This document shows, one piece after another, positions 32,682-39,781 of a stretch of 64,000 bases of DNA. Location: contig JADLFH010000037.1 in NCBI GenBank assembly GCA_020845705.1, positions 1 to 64,000 on the forward strand. The letters run 5' to 3'. Position 1 is the first letter of the stretch. Every line of letters starts with the position of its first letter. The notes beneath the pieces are model-generated. The model worked only from the letters and a program-made list of their open reading frames with translations, ran no database searches and was not told the origin of the DNA. This stretch comes from Microthrixaceae bacterium. Lineage in GTDB: Bacteria; Actinomycetota; Acidimicrobiia; Acidimicrobiales; Microtrichaceae. The position numbers and the translations under genes are program-made.

Positions 32682-33206
32682 CTACAGCGCCATGGCCCAT
32701 AGCAGTGCGGTGAGCGACAGGCCGTCGAGCACCCTGCCGGCCCGGATCTCCTCGCGAAGCACGTCCCAACTCACCCACTCGATCCTCTCGGCCTCGAAGC
32801 GGTCGAGCGGTTCGCCCACCTCGGTGGCGCCTGTGGCGCGGAACAGGTGGAAGGTGATGTCGGATGTGCCGTTGTGGGGGTGATAAGTGCTGAGGCGGGT
32901 GAGCGGCCCGGGCTCCCATCCGGTCTCTTCGAGCGTCTCGCGCCGGGCAGCCTCCTCGGGCGATTCCCCCGGGTCGATTCGGCCCGCGGGGATCTCCCAT
33001 CCCCAGGTGTCGGTCACGAAGCGGTGTCTCCACAACAGCAGCACCCCGCGTGCGGGATCCTCCACTACGGTGCCCGACGCCATCGCCGGCATCCGAACGA
33101 CGTGATGGTCGAAGCGGGTGCCGTCGGGCAACTCGATGTCCGCGAGGGTCAACGCCACCCACTCACTGCGGTAGATGTCGCGTTCGCCGTGAACCGTCCA
33201 CTTCAT
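32682..33206 (-). CDS. NUDIX hydrolase (ADP-ribose pyrophosphatase-like)
   Basis: The 174-residue protein has a complete Nudix box, G-x5-E-x7-R-E-x2-E-E-x-G, running from GRIDPGES to LEETGW near residues 75-97. WGWEIPAGRIDPGES directly before the box is typical of ADP-ribose or nucleoside-diphosphate-sugar hydrolases. ATG 33206 opens with MKWTVHGERDIYRSEWV, also typical of the ADPRase subgroup. It lies 10 bp after the RCC1 lipoprotein gene on the same strand and may be cotranscribed with it. The exact substrate is unknown. Confidence 0.9.
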   Translation of the reverse strand: MKWTVHGERDIYRSEWVALTLADIELPDGTRFDHHVVRMPAMASGTVVEDPARGVLLLWRHRFVTDTWGWEIPAGRIDPGESPEEAARRETLEETGWEPGPLTRLSTYHPHNGTSDITFHLFRATGATEVGEPLDRFEAERIEWVSWDVLREEIRAGRVLDGLSLTALLWAMAL

Positions 33207-33216
33207 GTGGACGGGT

Positions 33217-34593
33217 CTAGCCGATCGCGCTCACCCTCACAGGCGTGGCGCGGTTCTGGAACGATCCGTAGCCGAGTTGCCCGCTTGTCCCGTCGCCCCA
33301 GCAGGCGACGCTTTGATCGCTCAGCAGAGCGCACGCATGGCTCCCGCCCGCGCTGATCGAACTGGCCGCCGCAGGCAGGCCGGCAACGGCGGTGGGAGCT
33401 AGCCGTGTGGCGGCGGAGCCGTCTCCGAGTTGACCCGACGAGTTGAGCCCCCAGCAGTTCGCCGAGACTCCGGTGGAACAGGTGAAGAGCGCCCCTGTGG
33501 TCAGCTCCGTGACCCCGCTCAGGAGGCTCACCGTCGTGGCCGTGTCCCGGTCGAAGGTGCTGGCGTCACCAACCTGACCATATGTGTTGCGACCCCAGCA
33601 GGAAGCCGTTCCGTCGCTGAGGCGAGCACAGGAGTGCTGCGCGCCCGCCGAGACGTCCGCCGCCGCGGTCACCCCGACCACCGCAACCGGCGTGGAGGAC
33701 GCGGCGCTGGAGGCGTTGCCGAGCTGGCCGTTGCCGTTCTGGCCCCAACACGCGGCCGTGCCGTCAGCCAGCGCGGCACACGTGTGGGCCGTGCCCGCGG
33801 CCACCGCGACCGCGTTCGCCCCCAGTACCACCATTTGCGGCGTGGACATCGCCGCGGTGGCGCCGGTGCCGAGCTGACCACCGAGGTTCTCGCCCCAGCA
33901 ACGAACGCCGCCATCGGCAAGGGTCGCGCAGCTGTGCGCCCCACCGGCGCTGACCGAGGTCGCGGTGGTGATGCCGCTGACCTGAACGGGTGTGGAGCGG
34001 CTCGCCGTGGAACCGTTGCCGAGTTGGCCTGCCTGGCCGTTGCCCCAGCACCAGACGGTCCCATCCGATCGGAGGGCACACGAGTGCAGCAGGCCGGCAG
34101 CGAGCTCCACCACGCCGCTCAGACCGGACACCACGACCGGCGTGGAGCGGTTGTTGTTCGATCCGTCGCCGAGCTGGCCGAACAGGCCCGAGCCCCAACA
34201 GCGAGCGGTGGTGTCAGACATCACGGCGCAGCTGTGCAACCCGCCGGCGGCAACCCGCGTCGCTGGGAGGCTGGACAGCACCGGGACCGTCGTCGTGGTG
34301 GTCGCCGGGGTTGTAGTCGGGGGCGTGGTGGATTGCGGCGGAGGGGTTGGAGCCGGAGGCGGTTGCTCTTCCGCACGCTTCTTGGCGGCGATGGCGGCTA
34401 CGGCTGCTGCGGCCTGTGCCTTGGTCATCAGGCGTTGCCACCGGCCCCGCTTGCACACCAGCACATGTGTGCGATCCTGGCCGAAGTCCTTCGTCGAGCA
34501 ACGACGCCCCGCCTTGGCGGTTTGGCAGGCCGCCAGGCCGAGCGCGCCCAGCGCCACGACCGCGACCACCGCCGCCATCCGCTTCGTCCGCAT
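33217..34593 (-). CDS. Secreted RCC1-repeat lipoprotein (seven-bladed propeller)
   Basis: The 458-residue protein has a lipobox LGLAAC near residue 23. A small domain follows with CST and, 15 residues after the first Cys, HVLVC then GRWQRLMT. Next come an Ala/Lys-rich helix and a Pro/Thr-rich linker, then seven RCC1-like repeats of about 48-49 residues. Each contains an HSCA-x5-DG-x3-CWG core and a GQLGDGS loop. The sixth repeat is degenerate (FTCSTGVSANCWG). Seven blades fit a complete RCC1 propeller. Each blade contributes a Cys pair that may form a disulfide outside the cell. The ligand is unknown. A paralogue lies at 42634-43647. Confidence 0.88.
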   Translation of the reverse strand: MRTKRMAAVVAVVALGALGLAACQTAKAGRRCSTKDFGQDRTHVLVCKRGRWQRLMTKAQAAAAVAAIAAKKRAEEQPPPAPTPPPQSTTPPTTTPATTTTTVPVLSSLPATRVAAGGLHSCAVMSDTTARCWGSGLFGQLGDGSNNNRSTPVVVSGLSGVVELAAGLLHSCALRSDGTVWCWGNGQAGQLGNGSTASRSTPVQVSGITTATSVSAGGAHSCATLADGGVRCWGENLGGQLGTGATAAMSTPQMVVLGANAVAVAAGTAHTCAALADGTAACWGQNGNGQLGNASSAASSTPVAVVGVTAAADVSAGAQHSCARLSDGTASCWGRNTYGQVGDASTFDRDTATTVSLLSGVTELTTGALFTCSTGVSANCWGLNSSGQLGDGSAATRLAPTAVAGLPAAASSISAGGSHACALLSDQSVACWGDGTSGQLGYGSFQNRATPVRVSAIG

Positions 34594-34659
34594 CCCGTGG
34601 GAGAGTACCGACCACCCCGCTGGTGCTCCAGGGAGCAGAACGACCTATCGTGGCCGAGG

Positions 34660-35691
34660 GTGGACAGCGACGAACTGCAACTGCGCAACAGGGTCAAGCT
34701 GCGCCTTCTGCTGGCCGGTGTCGACAAGGACGTGGTCGAGGCCGTCGATGACGACACGCCGGTGATCAACCTGCACCGAGAGGCCTTCCTGTGGAGCGAC
34801 GCGCCCAGGATGACAGTGAAGGAGATAGCGGCCGAGGTTGGCTTGGACGTCGAGGTCTGTCGCCGGGCCCGGATGCTTCTGGGGTTGCCCGATCCAGGCG
34901 ATCTAGCGGCGTGCCGGGTCGAGGAGGTGGAGGCGTTTCGCGGCCTCGCCGCCGGCGTGGAAGCGTTCGGGCCGGATCCGGTCCTTCACTTCACCCGGGT
35001 CATCGGTTCGGCCCTTGCCACTGTGGCCGAGGCCAGCCTCAGCGTGTTCGGACGGTCCCTTGCCGACACCAAGGTCGAGATGTGCGACGACGAGTTCGCG
35101 CTGATCGCGTTCGATGCCCTCGAGCTCTTCGCTGTGGTCCCCACCGTGTTGGCGTCGGTTGCCAGACTTCAGTTCGATCTGGCCACCACCCGCATGTCGG
35201 TCGGGATGGAGCCGGCCCAACACGGGGCGATCGCCTTCGTCGATCTGGCCGGATCCACCGAGGCAACGGTCCAGCTCGGAGCCGATGTCGTGTCGGCGGC
35301 GTTGTCGAGGTTCGAGACGCGAGCCGTGGAGTTGGCCGGGGCTCATGGAGGGAGGGTGGTGAAGTTCATCGGCGACGAGGCCATGATCCACACGGCGACC
35401 CTCGAAGGCGCGGTTGAGGTCGCAATGGGGTTGGTGCGCCACGTCCATGACGATCTCGTGTTGCGCTCCGCCAGAGCCGGGGTGGCCTCGGGCGAGCTGA
35501 TCGGCCGTGACGGTGACTGGTTCGGCACCACCGTCAACAGAGCCGCCCGACTTGTCGAGCGGGCGAGGTCCGGCCAGGTGCTGTTGTCCGGCGAAGGCGG
35601 CGACCAGATCGACGGGGCAATTGCCCGGGGAAGGCTCCGTCTCCGTGATCTACCCGACCGTCAAGAGGTGTGGCGGGTCAGGGTGAGTTGA
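34660..35691 (+). CDS. Class III adenylate/guanylate cyclase with Rv1264-like regulatory domain
   Basis: The 343-residue protein appears cytoplasmic. Its N-terminal 150 residues (LLLAGVDKDVVEAVDDD, MTVKEIAAEVGLDVEVCRRARMLLG split across a short turn) resemble the pH-sensing autoinhibitory domain of mycobacterial Rv1264. The catalytic domain starts near residue 185 with GAIAFVDLAGST, holding the first metal Asp. RVVKFIGDEAM gives the second Asp and a substrate-contacting Lys. FGTTVNRAARLVERA supplies the transition-state Asn and Arg. All catalytic residues needed for a homodimeric cyclase are seen. GTG 34660 is preferred because longer frames run antisense through the RCC1 gene. Confidence 0.87.
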   Translation: MDSDELQLRNRVKLRLLLAGVDKDVVEAVDDDTPVINLHREAFLWSDAPRMTVKEIAAEVGLDVEVCRRARMLLGLPDPGDLAACRVEEVEAFRGLAAGVEAFGPDPVLHFTRVIGSALATVAEASLSVFGRSLADTKVEMCDDEFALIAFDALELFAVVPTVLASVARLQFDLATTRMSVGMEPAQHGAIAFVDLAGSTEATVQLGADVVSAALSRFETRAVELAGAHGGRVVKFIGDEAMIHTATLEGAVEVAMGLVRHVHDDLVLRSARAGVASGELIGRDGDWFGTTVNRAARLVERARSGQVLLSGEGGDQIDGAIARGRLRLRDLPDRQEVWRVRVS

Positions 35692-35706
35692 GCGTGGTGG
35701 GATCGA

Positions 35707-36453
35707 TCACGGAGCGGTGAGCGCTTCCACCTGCCACTTGCAGGAACTGATGACCAGGAGCGAGAAGGTGGAAGGGCCGTCGGTGCGTTCCACCACACCG
35801 GCCGCCTTCGGCAGTGAGCTCTTCACGATGGTCTCGGGTATCGACGAGGGGTCCTGGCCGACCACGCTCAGTGCGAATACGTCGGAGCCGCCGGCAGCGG
35901 ATGGCCCGCAGTCGTAGGACCAACGCACGTCCCACGTCGGTATGAGGACGGTGAAGTCGTCTGTGGTCTGGGGTGTGGTCCCCGACACGTCGATCATCGT
36001 GGCGGGTCGCAGAAGCGTCGTCGTCGAAGACGGTGTCGTCGAAGACACGGTGGTCGAAGTGCTCGAGGAGGTTGAGCTGGTCGATGAGGCCGTGATCCCC
36101 GATGTGGACGGCATGGGCTGAATGGTGGATCGGGTGGGGGCCGAGGTCGTGGCCCGGGCGCGCTCTGGTGGGGTGGCAGCCGGTTCGCTCAACGCCGCGC
36201 CAAGCAGCGCGGCCACGGCCGTGAGCACGACCACGAAGGGCGCCACGGCTGCGATCCTCACGGTGCGGACCCGCGGAGGTTCGGCTTCGACGAGCTCGGC
36301 ATAGGACTCGTCGCTGTGCAGGTCATCATGGGTCTGGAGAGTCAGACCTTCGGGGACCTCCACCACATGATCGGTCCACGCGTGGCCGTCCCAGTAGCGG
36401 CCCTGTTGTCCATCCTCGGTTTCGAGATACCAACCCGGAGGCGGACCGGTCAT
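35707..36453 (-). CDS. DUF2510 membrane protein with T/S-rich extracellular stalk
   Basis: The 248-residue protein starts with the DUF2510 motif PPGWYLETEDGQQGRYWDG, cut here at the signature Trp. That motif lies near residues 5-30 in the cytoplasm. One membrane segment (IAAVAPFVVVLTAVAALLG) is near residue 80. A Ser/Thr stalk of about 60 residues follows, then a small outer domain with two cysteines (YDCGPS, SSCKW), perhaps disulfide-linked. Function unknown; DUF2510 modules are widespread in actinobacterial membrane proteins. Its ATG shares a CATG with an alternative start of the divergent hydrolase gene. Confidence 0.8.
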   Translation of the reverse strand: MTGPPPGWYLETEDGQQGRYWDGHAWTDHVVEVPEGLTLQTHDDLHSDESYAELVEAEPPRVRTVRIAAVAPFVVVLTAVAALLGAALSEPAATPPERARATTSAPTRSTIQPMPSTSGITASSTSSTSSSTSTTVSSTTPSSTTTLLRPATMIDVSGTTPQTTDDFTVLIPTWDVRWSYDCGPSAAGGSDVFALSVVGQDPSSIPETIVKSSLPKAAGVVERTDGPSTFSLLVISSCKWQVEALTAP

Positions 36454-36505
36454 GGATCACCCTCCTGCTGCCCTGGTCGGAGGGTACCGGCTACCGTGCC
36501 CGAGC

Positions 36506-37207
36506 GTGCCGGGCTGGTTGAACCGACGAGACGTACTTCGCATCGGTGTGGTTGTGGGTGCCGGGGTGGCCGGAGCCGGCGTGGCGGCTGCGCTGCGTGG
36601 GTCGGGTGAGGATTCGCTGCCGGACGCCACGATGATCAGGGTCGGCACGATCGATGTCTCCGTGGTCGATCGCTCGCCCGGAGGACCGGCGAAGGGATCG
36701 GTGCTGTTCCTCCACGGTGGTTCCTACACCTCGGCGGTGTGGGGGCGCACCGGGTTGCTCGATGACGTGACCGACGCGGGGTGGCGTGGGGTGGCGGTGG
36801 ACCTGCCCGGGCACGGCGACACTCCGTCATCCGATGTCGACCCGGCCAGGTTTCTCGAACAGCTCATGTCGGTGGTCGTGTCGAACCCCGTTGTGGTCTC
36901 CCCATCGGCAAGCGGCCGCTACAGCCTCCCGCTGGTGTCGCGCAGCCCACATCTGCTGCGCGGTTTCGTACCGGTGGCCCCGGTCGGGATGGACTCCTTC
37001 AAGATGGTGTCGGGCAAGGAGCCGCCCCCCTCTCTGGTGGTGTGGGGAACCGACGACGAGGTGGTCGACCCGGATCTGCAACCAGCGTTCGCAGAACGAC
37101 TCGCCGCCACGGAGGCGCCGATCGCCGGGGCGGGACACGCCCCTTACGAGGACCGCACCGCTGCGTTTCGGCGGGTCCTGCTCAACTTCCTCAAGACGCT
37201 GGGCTGA
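36506..37207 (+). CDS. ABHD14-like alpha/beta hydrolase with Tat-type signal
   Basis: I chose GTG 36506, which places NRRDVLR six residues from the N-terminus, followed by a Gly/Ala hydrophobic stretch: a twin-arginine signal. An ATG at 36452 would add 18 residues. The hydrolase core has FLHGGSYTSAVWG (oxyanion loop), VDLPGHGDTP and SPSASGRYSLPL with the nucleophile Ser. LVVWGTDDEVVD supplies Asp and GAGHAPY the His. The SxSGxYSLP nucleophile element is characteristic of ABHD14 proteins, not of ordinary lipases. The protein is probably exported folded. Substrate unknown. Confidence 0.8.
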   Translation: MPGWLNRRDVLRIGVVVGAGVAGAGVAAALRGSGEDSLPDATMIRVGTIDVSVVDRSPGGPAKGSVLFLHGGSYTSAVWGRTGLLDDVTDAGWRGVAVDLPGHGDTPSSDVDPARFLEQLMSVVVSNPVVVSPSASGRYSLPLVSRSPHLLRGFVPVAPVGMDSFKMVSGKEPPPSLVVWGTDDEVVDPDLQPAFAERLAATEAPIAGAGHAPYEDRTAAFRRVLLNFLKTLG

Positions 37208-38087
37208 GCCGCCGAAGCCGCCGACGGAGGAGTCGGGCCGCCACGAACAAGCCGGCGGCGAGTGCGAGGAACGGTAACGAGACTGCCACGGCGGCCAGCA
37301 GCCACCGACCCGCACCGACGAAGACCGCCCAACCGCGGGCGAGGGCCGACGCCGGGCTGGGTGGCCCGTCGGTCGGCGCGACCACAACGGCCTTCGTGGA
37401 GACGGTCACATGCAGCGTCGAGGTGGCCACCTGTGCTGCGAGCGCGTCGAGTTGGCGTTGAGTCGACTCCAGCTCCGACTCGCGGCGGGTGAGCTCCGTC
37501 TCGAGGGAAGCGATCTGGTTCACGTCCGTGGCCTCGCCGAGGAAGCCGTGGAGCCGTGCGACGCTGATGCGCATCGTGGCCACCCGTCCTTCGAGGTCCG
37601 CGTATCGGCCGGTGACGTCCTCGGTCGACGACTCGCTCGATATGACCGTGGCGACCTTGCCGATCTTGGTGAGCGCCTCTCGGAACCGCTCCGGCGGCAC
37701 ACCCAGGACGAGATCGACGCTCGGCTCCTCGCCGCCGCTGGAGCGTTCTGAGCTGACGCTGCCGCCGATGCTCTCGACGATTCCGACGACCTGATGTGCG
37801 ACCCCCGCAACCCGGCTGCGTCGGGCCGAGAGCTGCACCGTGCCGGTGCGGATCTGCTTGGCGTCGGTCAACGGGGCCGAGATGAGATCCACCGGTGCAC
37901 GATCGCTGCTCGTGGACTCCGCCGTTGCTCCCGTGCCCGGGCGCGCCGAGGCGTCGGCCTGGCCTTCGCGGAGAGCGGCCCGGTCCACCGACGCATTGGA
38001 AGTTCTCTCAGCGCCTCCGCAGCCGGCGATCAGTACCGCACAGAGCAGGGTGAGTGTGGCCAGGGTGCAGAGTCGTGGATGTCTCAT
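37191..38087 (-). CDS. DUF4349 lipoprotein
   Basis: The 298-residue protein has a lipobox LIAGC near residue 21. The DUF4349 domain (PF14257) spans roughly residues 75-270. It contains the beta segment KQIRTGTVQLSARRS, the VESIGGSVSSERS turn, and a coiled-coil between two conserved strands. A C-terminal transmembrane helix (LLAAVAVSLPFLALAAGLFV) is followed by an Arg-rich cytoplasmic tail. It is probably a membrane-tethered extracytoplasmic protein of unknown function. ATG 38087 gives the clean signal peptide. The 3' end overlaps the convergent ABHD14-like gene by 17 bp. Confidence 0.85.
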   Translation of the reverse strand: MRHPRLCTLATLTLLCAVLIAGCGGAERTSNASVDRAALREGQADASARPGTGATAESTSSDRAPVDLISAPLTDAKQIRTGTVQLSARRSRVAGVAHQVVGIVESIGGSVSSERSSGGEEPSVDLVLGVPPERFREALTKIGKVATVISSESSTEDVTGRYADLEGRVATMRISVARLHGFLGEATDVNQIASLETELTRRESELESTQRQLDALAAQVATSTLHVTVSTKAVVVAPTDGPPSPASALARGWAVFVGAGRWLLAAVAVSLPFLALAAGLFVAARLLRRRLRRLSPAS

Positions 38088-38147
38088 GCGCCTTTGGACG
38101 CCGCAGGTGGTGATCTGGTTCCCGGCGTCGATGCAGCATGGTGGACT

Positions 38148-38558
38148 GTGGGGATCGACGACGATCTGCTGACACCAAGGGGTCTGCGGCTCCCAGGGGC
38201 CGCGATGTCGTGGGAGTTCTCGCGTTCGGGTGGTCCGGGGGGCCAGCATGCCAATGTGACCGCGTCCCGGGTCGTGCTGGTGGCAGAGCTGGCAGCCCTT
38301 GGGGGCCCCGGATCACAGCGGGCCCGCTCTGCGTTGGGGGCGGTGGTGCGGGTGGTCGCGGAGGACACCCGATCCCAATGGAGGAACCGCCACCTTGCCC
38401 GTGAGCGGCTGGCCGAGCGTCTCGATGCCGCCGCTCGACCCGTGCGCGCTCGGCGGCCCACCACGGCAACGCGTGGCTCGGTCGAACGGCGCCTCGATGC
38501 CAAGCGGCGCCAGGGAGAGCGAAAGGCACAACGTCGTCGTCCGACTCAACAGGATTGA
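38148..38558 (+). CDS. arfB: ArfB/YaeJ-like peptidyl-tRNA hydrolase (GGQ release factor-like)
   Basis: The 136-residue protein has the catalytic GGQ of class I release factors in FSRSGGPGGQHANVT near residue 30. It lacks the codon-reading domain and carries a basic, Arg/Lys/Gln-rich C-terminal tail of about 45 residues, which in ArfB enters the mRNA channel. It should hydrolyse peptidyl-tRNA on ribosomes stalled without a stop codon. GTG 38148 gives the normal ArfB length; longer frames overlap the divergent DUF4349 signal peptide. The stop is at 38558, and the next gene starts 27 bp later. Confidence 0.87.
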   Translation: MGIDDDLLTPRGLRLPGAAMSWEFSRSGGPGGQHANVTASRVVLVAELAALGGPGSQRARSALGAVVRVVAEDTRSQWRNRHLARERLAERLDAAARPVRARRPTTATRGSVERRLDAKRRQGERKAQRRRPTQQD

Positions 38559-38584
38559 GCTACAGCTACAGCCCATCGGAGCCG

Positions 38585-38908
38585 ATGAACCGACTGATGG
38601 GCTCGCACATCTCGACTCCCGCCACAACGTTGCCCCTCGACCCGATCGCCGGCGTCACCCTTGAGGTCTACGCACAGATCAACGTCGAGTTCTCGAACCG
38701 CGGATACGACCCCACCGTCGCCCAGGTGATGGCGGCGCGGCGCGGCATCGCGAAGTCGAGTTGGGTCGAAGCCGTGGCCGGGTGGAACCGCCGCATCCAC
38801 GAGCACCCCCAGGTGGCGGCGGAGTTCGTCCGGCTCTACAAGGCCGCCGCCGCGGTCGACACCGATTCTCAGCAGGCTGATCCCGGTATCTCGGCCTCAC
38901 GCTGCTGA
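38585..38908 (+). CDS. Small hypothetical protein
   Basis: I do not recognise a named family with certainty. The predicted protein has 107 residues, no signal or membrane segment, and a helical core from DPIAGVTLEVYAQINVEF to RIHEHPQVAAEFVRLY. The DPIxGVxLExYA opening resembles short proteins annotated as DUF6620. ATG 38585 has GGAG five bases upstream; a TTG at 38555, overlapping the arfB stop, would add ten residues. It follows arfB on the same strand and overlaps the convergent thioesterase by 40 bp. Confidence 0.65.
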   Translation: MNRLMGSHISTPATTLPLDPIAGVTLEVYAQINVEFSNRGYDPTVAQVMAARRGIAKSSWVEAVAGWNRRIHEHPQVAAEFVRLYKAAAAVDTDSQQADPGISASRC

Positions 38909-39327
38909 GAATCGGATTGGGGAGGGGGCAGGACGTAGGTGCCCTGAGCCACCGAGACAGGTCGATCCTCCAGGTCGTCGATCCACAGGCGGATCGTCCC
39001 CACGACGTTGCGCCTACCAACCGAGTGCAGCTCCGCTCGAGCCCAGAGCAGCTCGCCCTGCGCCGGCCGCAGGAAGCGGATCGACAGCTCCGAGGTGAGC
39101 GCCATCGGCTCGATGCGGTCGAGTGCGCCGAAGATCGCGTACCAGAACGCGGCATCGGCTGTTCCGAACTGGATCGGCCCACTCACGAATCCACCCGGTC
39201 GAAGCGGTGTGCCGACGAGTGGCTTGCAGACCACGGCATGTCGGGCCCCGAGCTCCACACAGGGCATCTCCGAGCCTGGGAACAGCTCTGATATCACCTT
39301 GTTGACCGTCTCCGGCGTGAGCATCAC
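38869..39327 (-). CDS. PaaI-like hotdog-fold thioesterase
   Basis: The 152-residue protein fits the hotdog fold. GGFVSGPIQFGTADAAFWYA gives the central helix near residue 50, cut here by the usual Gly turn. LTSELSIRFLRPAQGE is the core strand seen in PaaI/4HBT thioesterases, and RRNVVGTIRLW follows. It probably hydrolyses acyl-CoA; the acyl group is unknown. Its start overlaps the stop of the J-domain gene by 4 bp, so the two are coupled, although no functional link is obvious. Confidence 0.82.
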   Translation of the reverse strand: MMLTPETVNKVISELFPGSEMPCVELGARHAVVCKPLVGTPLRPGGFVSGPIQFGTADAAFWYAIFGALDRIEPMALTSELSIRFLRPAQGELLWARAELHSVGRRNVVGTIRLWIDDLEDRPVSVAQGTYVLPPPQSDSQQREAEIPGSAC

Positions 39328-39752
39328 GTCTCGTCGCGCCGAGCACGTCGGCGCCCGAAGAGCCGATGTCGCGTGGGCGGTTGCGGCTCGATCGGTGGGA
39401 TCTCGACCGACAGCGGTCGCGGCGGAGGTGGCTGGGTTGCTCCGTTGTGCGGTGGGGGCACTGTGTGCTGTGGCTTGTGGGGATGAAAGGCGCCGTGGAC
39501 CTGCTGGTACTCGATTGTCGCGTCAGCTCGACGAACGGGGTCCATCAGGGCGGCGAAGGCGTCGTTGAGCAGGCGGGTCCGTTCCTCCTGGGCCTCCCGA
39601 ACCCCAGGTGCCGCGTCGATGTAGCGGTCGGGGTGGGCTTCGAGCAGCGCGGCCTTCCAGACGCGTTCGATGGTGGCCTCGTCTGCATCGAGGGGCACGT
39701 TGAGGATGCTGAAGGGGTCAGCCACGCCTCCCAGTGAACAGGTTGTGAGCAT
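39324..39752 (-). CDS. J-domain (DnaJ-like) protein
   Basis: The 142-residue protein has a J-domain from about residue 12 to 75: DPFSILNVPLDADEATIE, then KAALLEAHPDRY with the essential HPD, and LLNDAFAALMDPVRRADA. The C-terminal half is Pro/His-rich and ends in a basic tail RRRARRDET. No zinc or substrate-binding domain is present, so it is not a full DnaJ. It probably recruits DnaK to a particular client. It is cotranscribed with the thioesterase. Confidence 0.88.
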   Translation of the reverse strand: MLTTCSLGGVADPFSILNVPLDADEATIERVWKAALLEAHPDRYIDAAPGVREAQEERTRLLNDAFAALMDPVRRADATIEYQQVHGAFHPHKPQHTVPPPHNGATQPPPPRPLSVEIPPIEPQPPTRHRLFGRRRARRDET

Positions 39753-39781
39753 GGTTCACCACTCCGTTACGCGCCCGCGAC

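Noticed and set aside
33430..34659. Long plus-strand extension upstream of the adenylate cyclase
   Set aside because: It is antisense to the RCC1 lipoprotein, and its repeats mirror the RCC1 repeats on the other strand.
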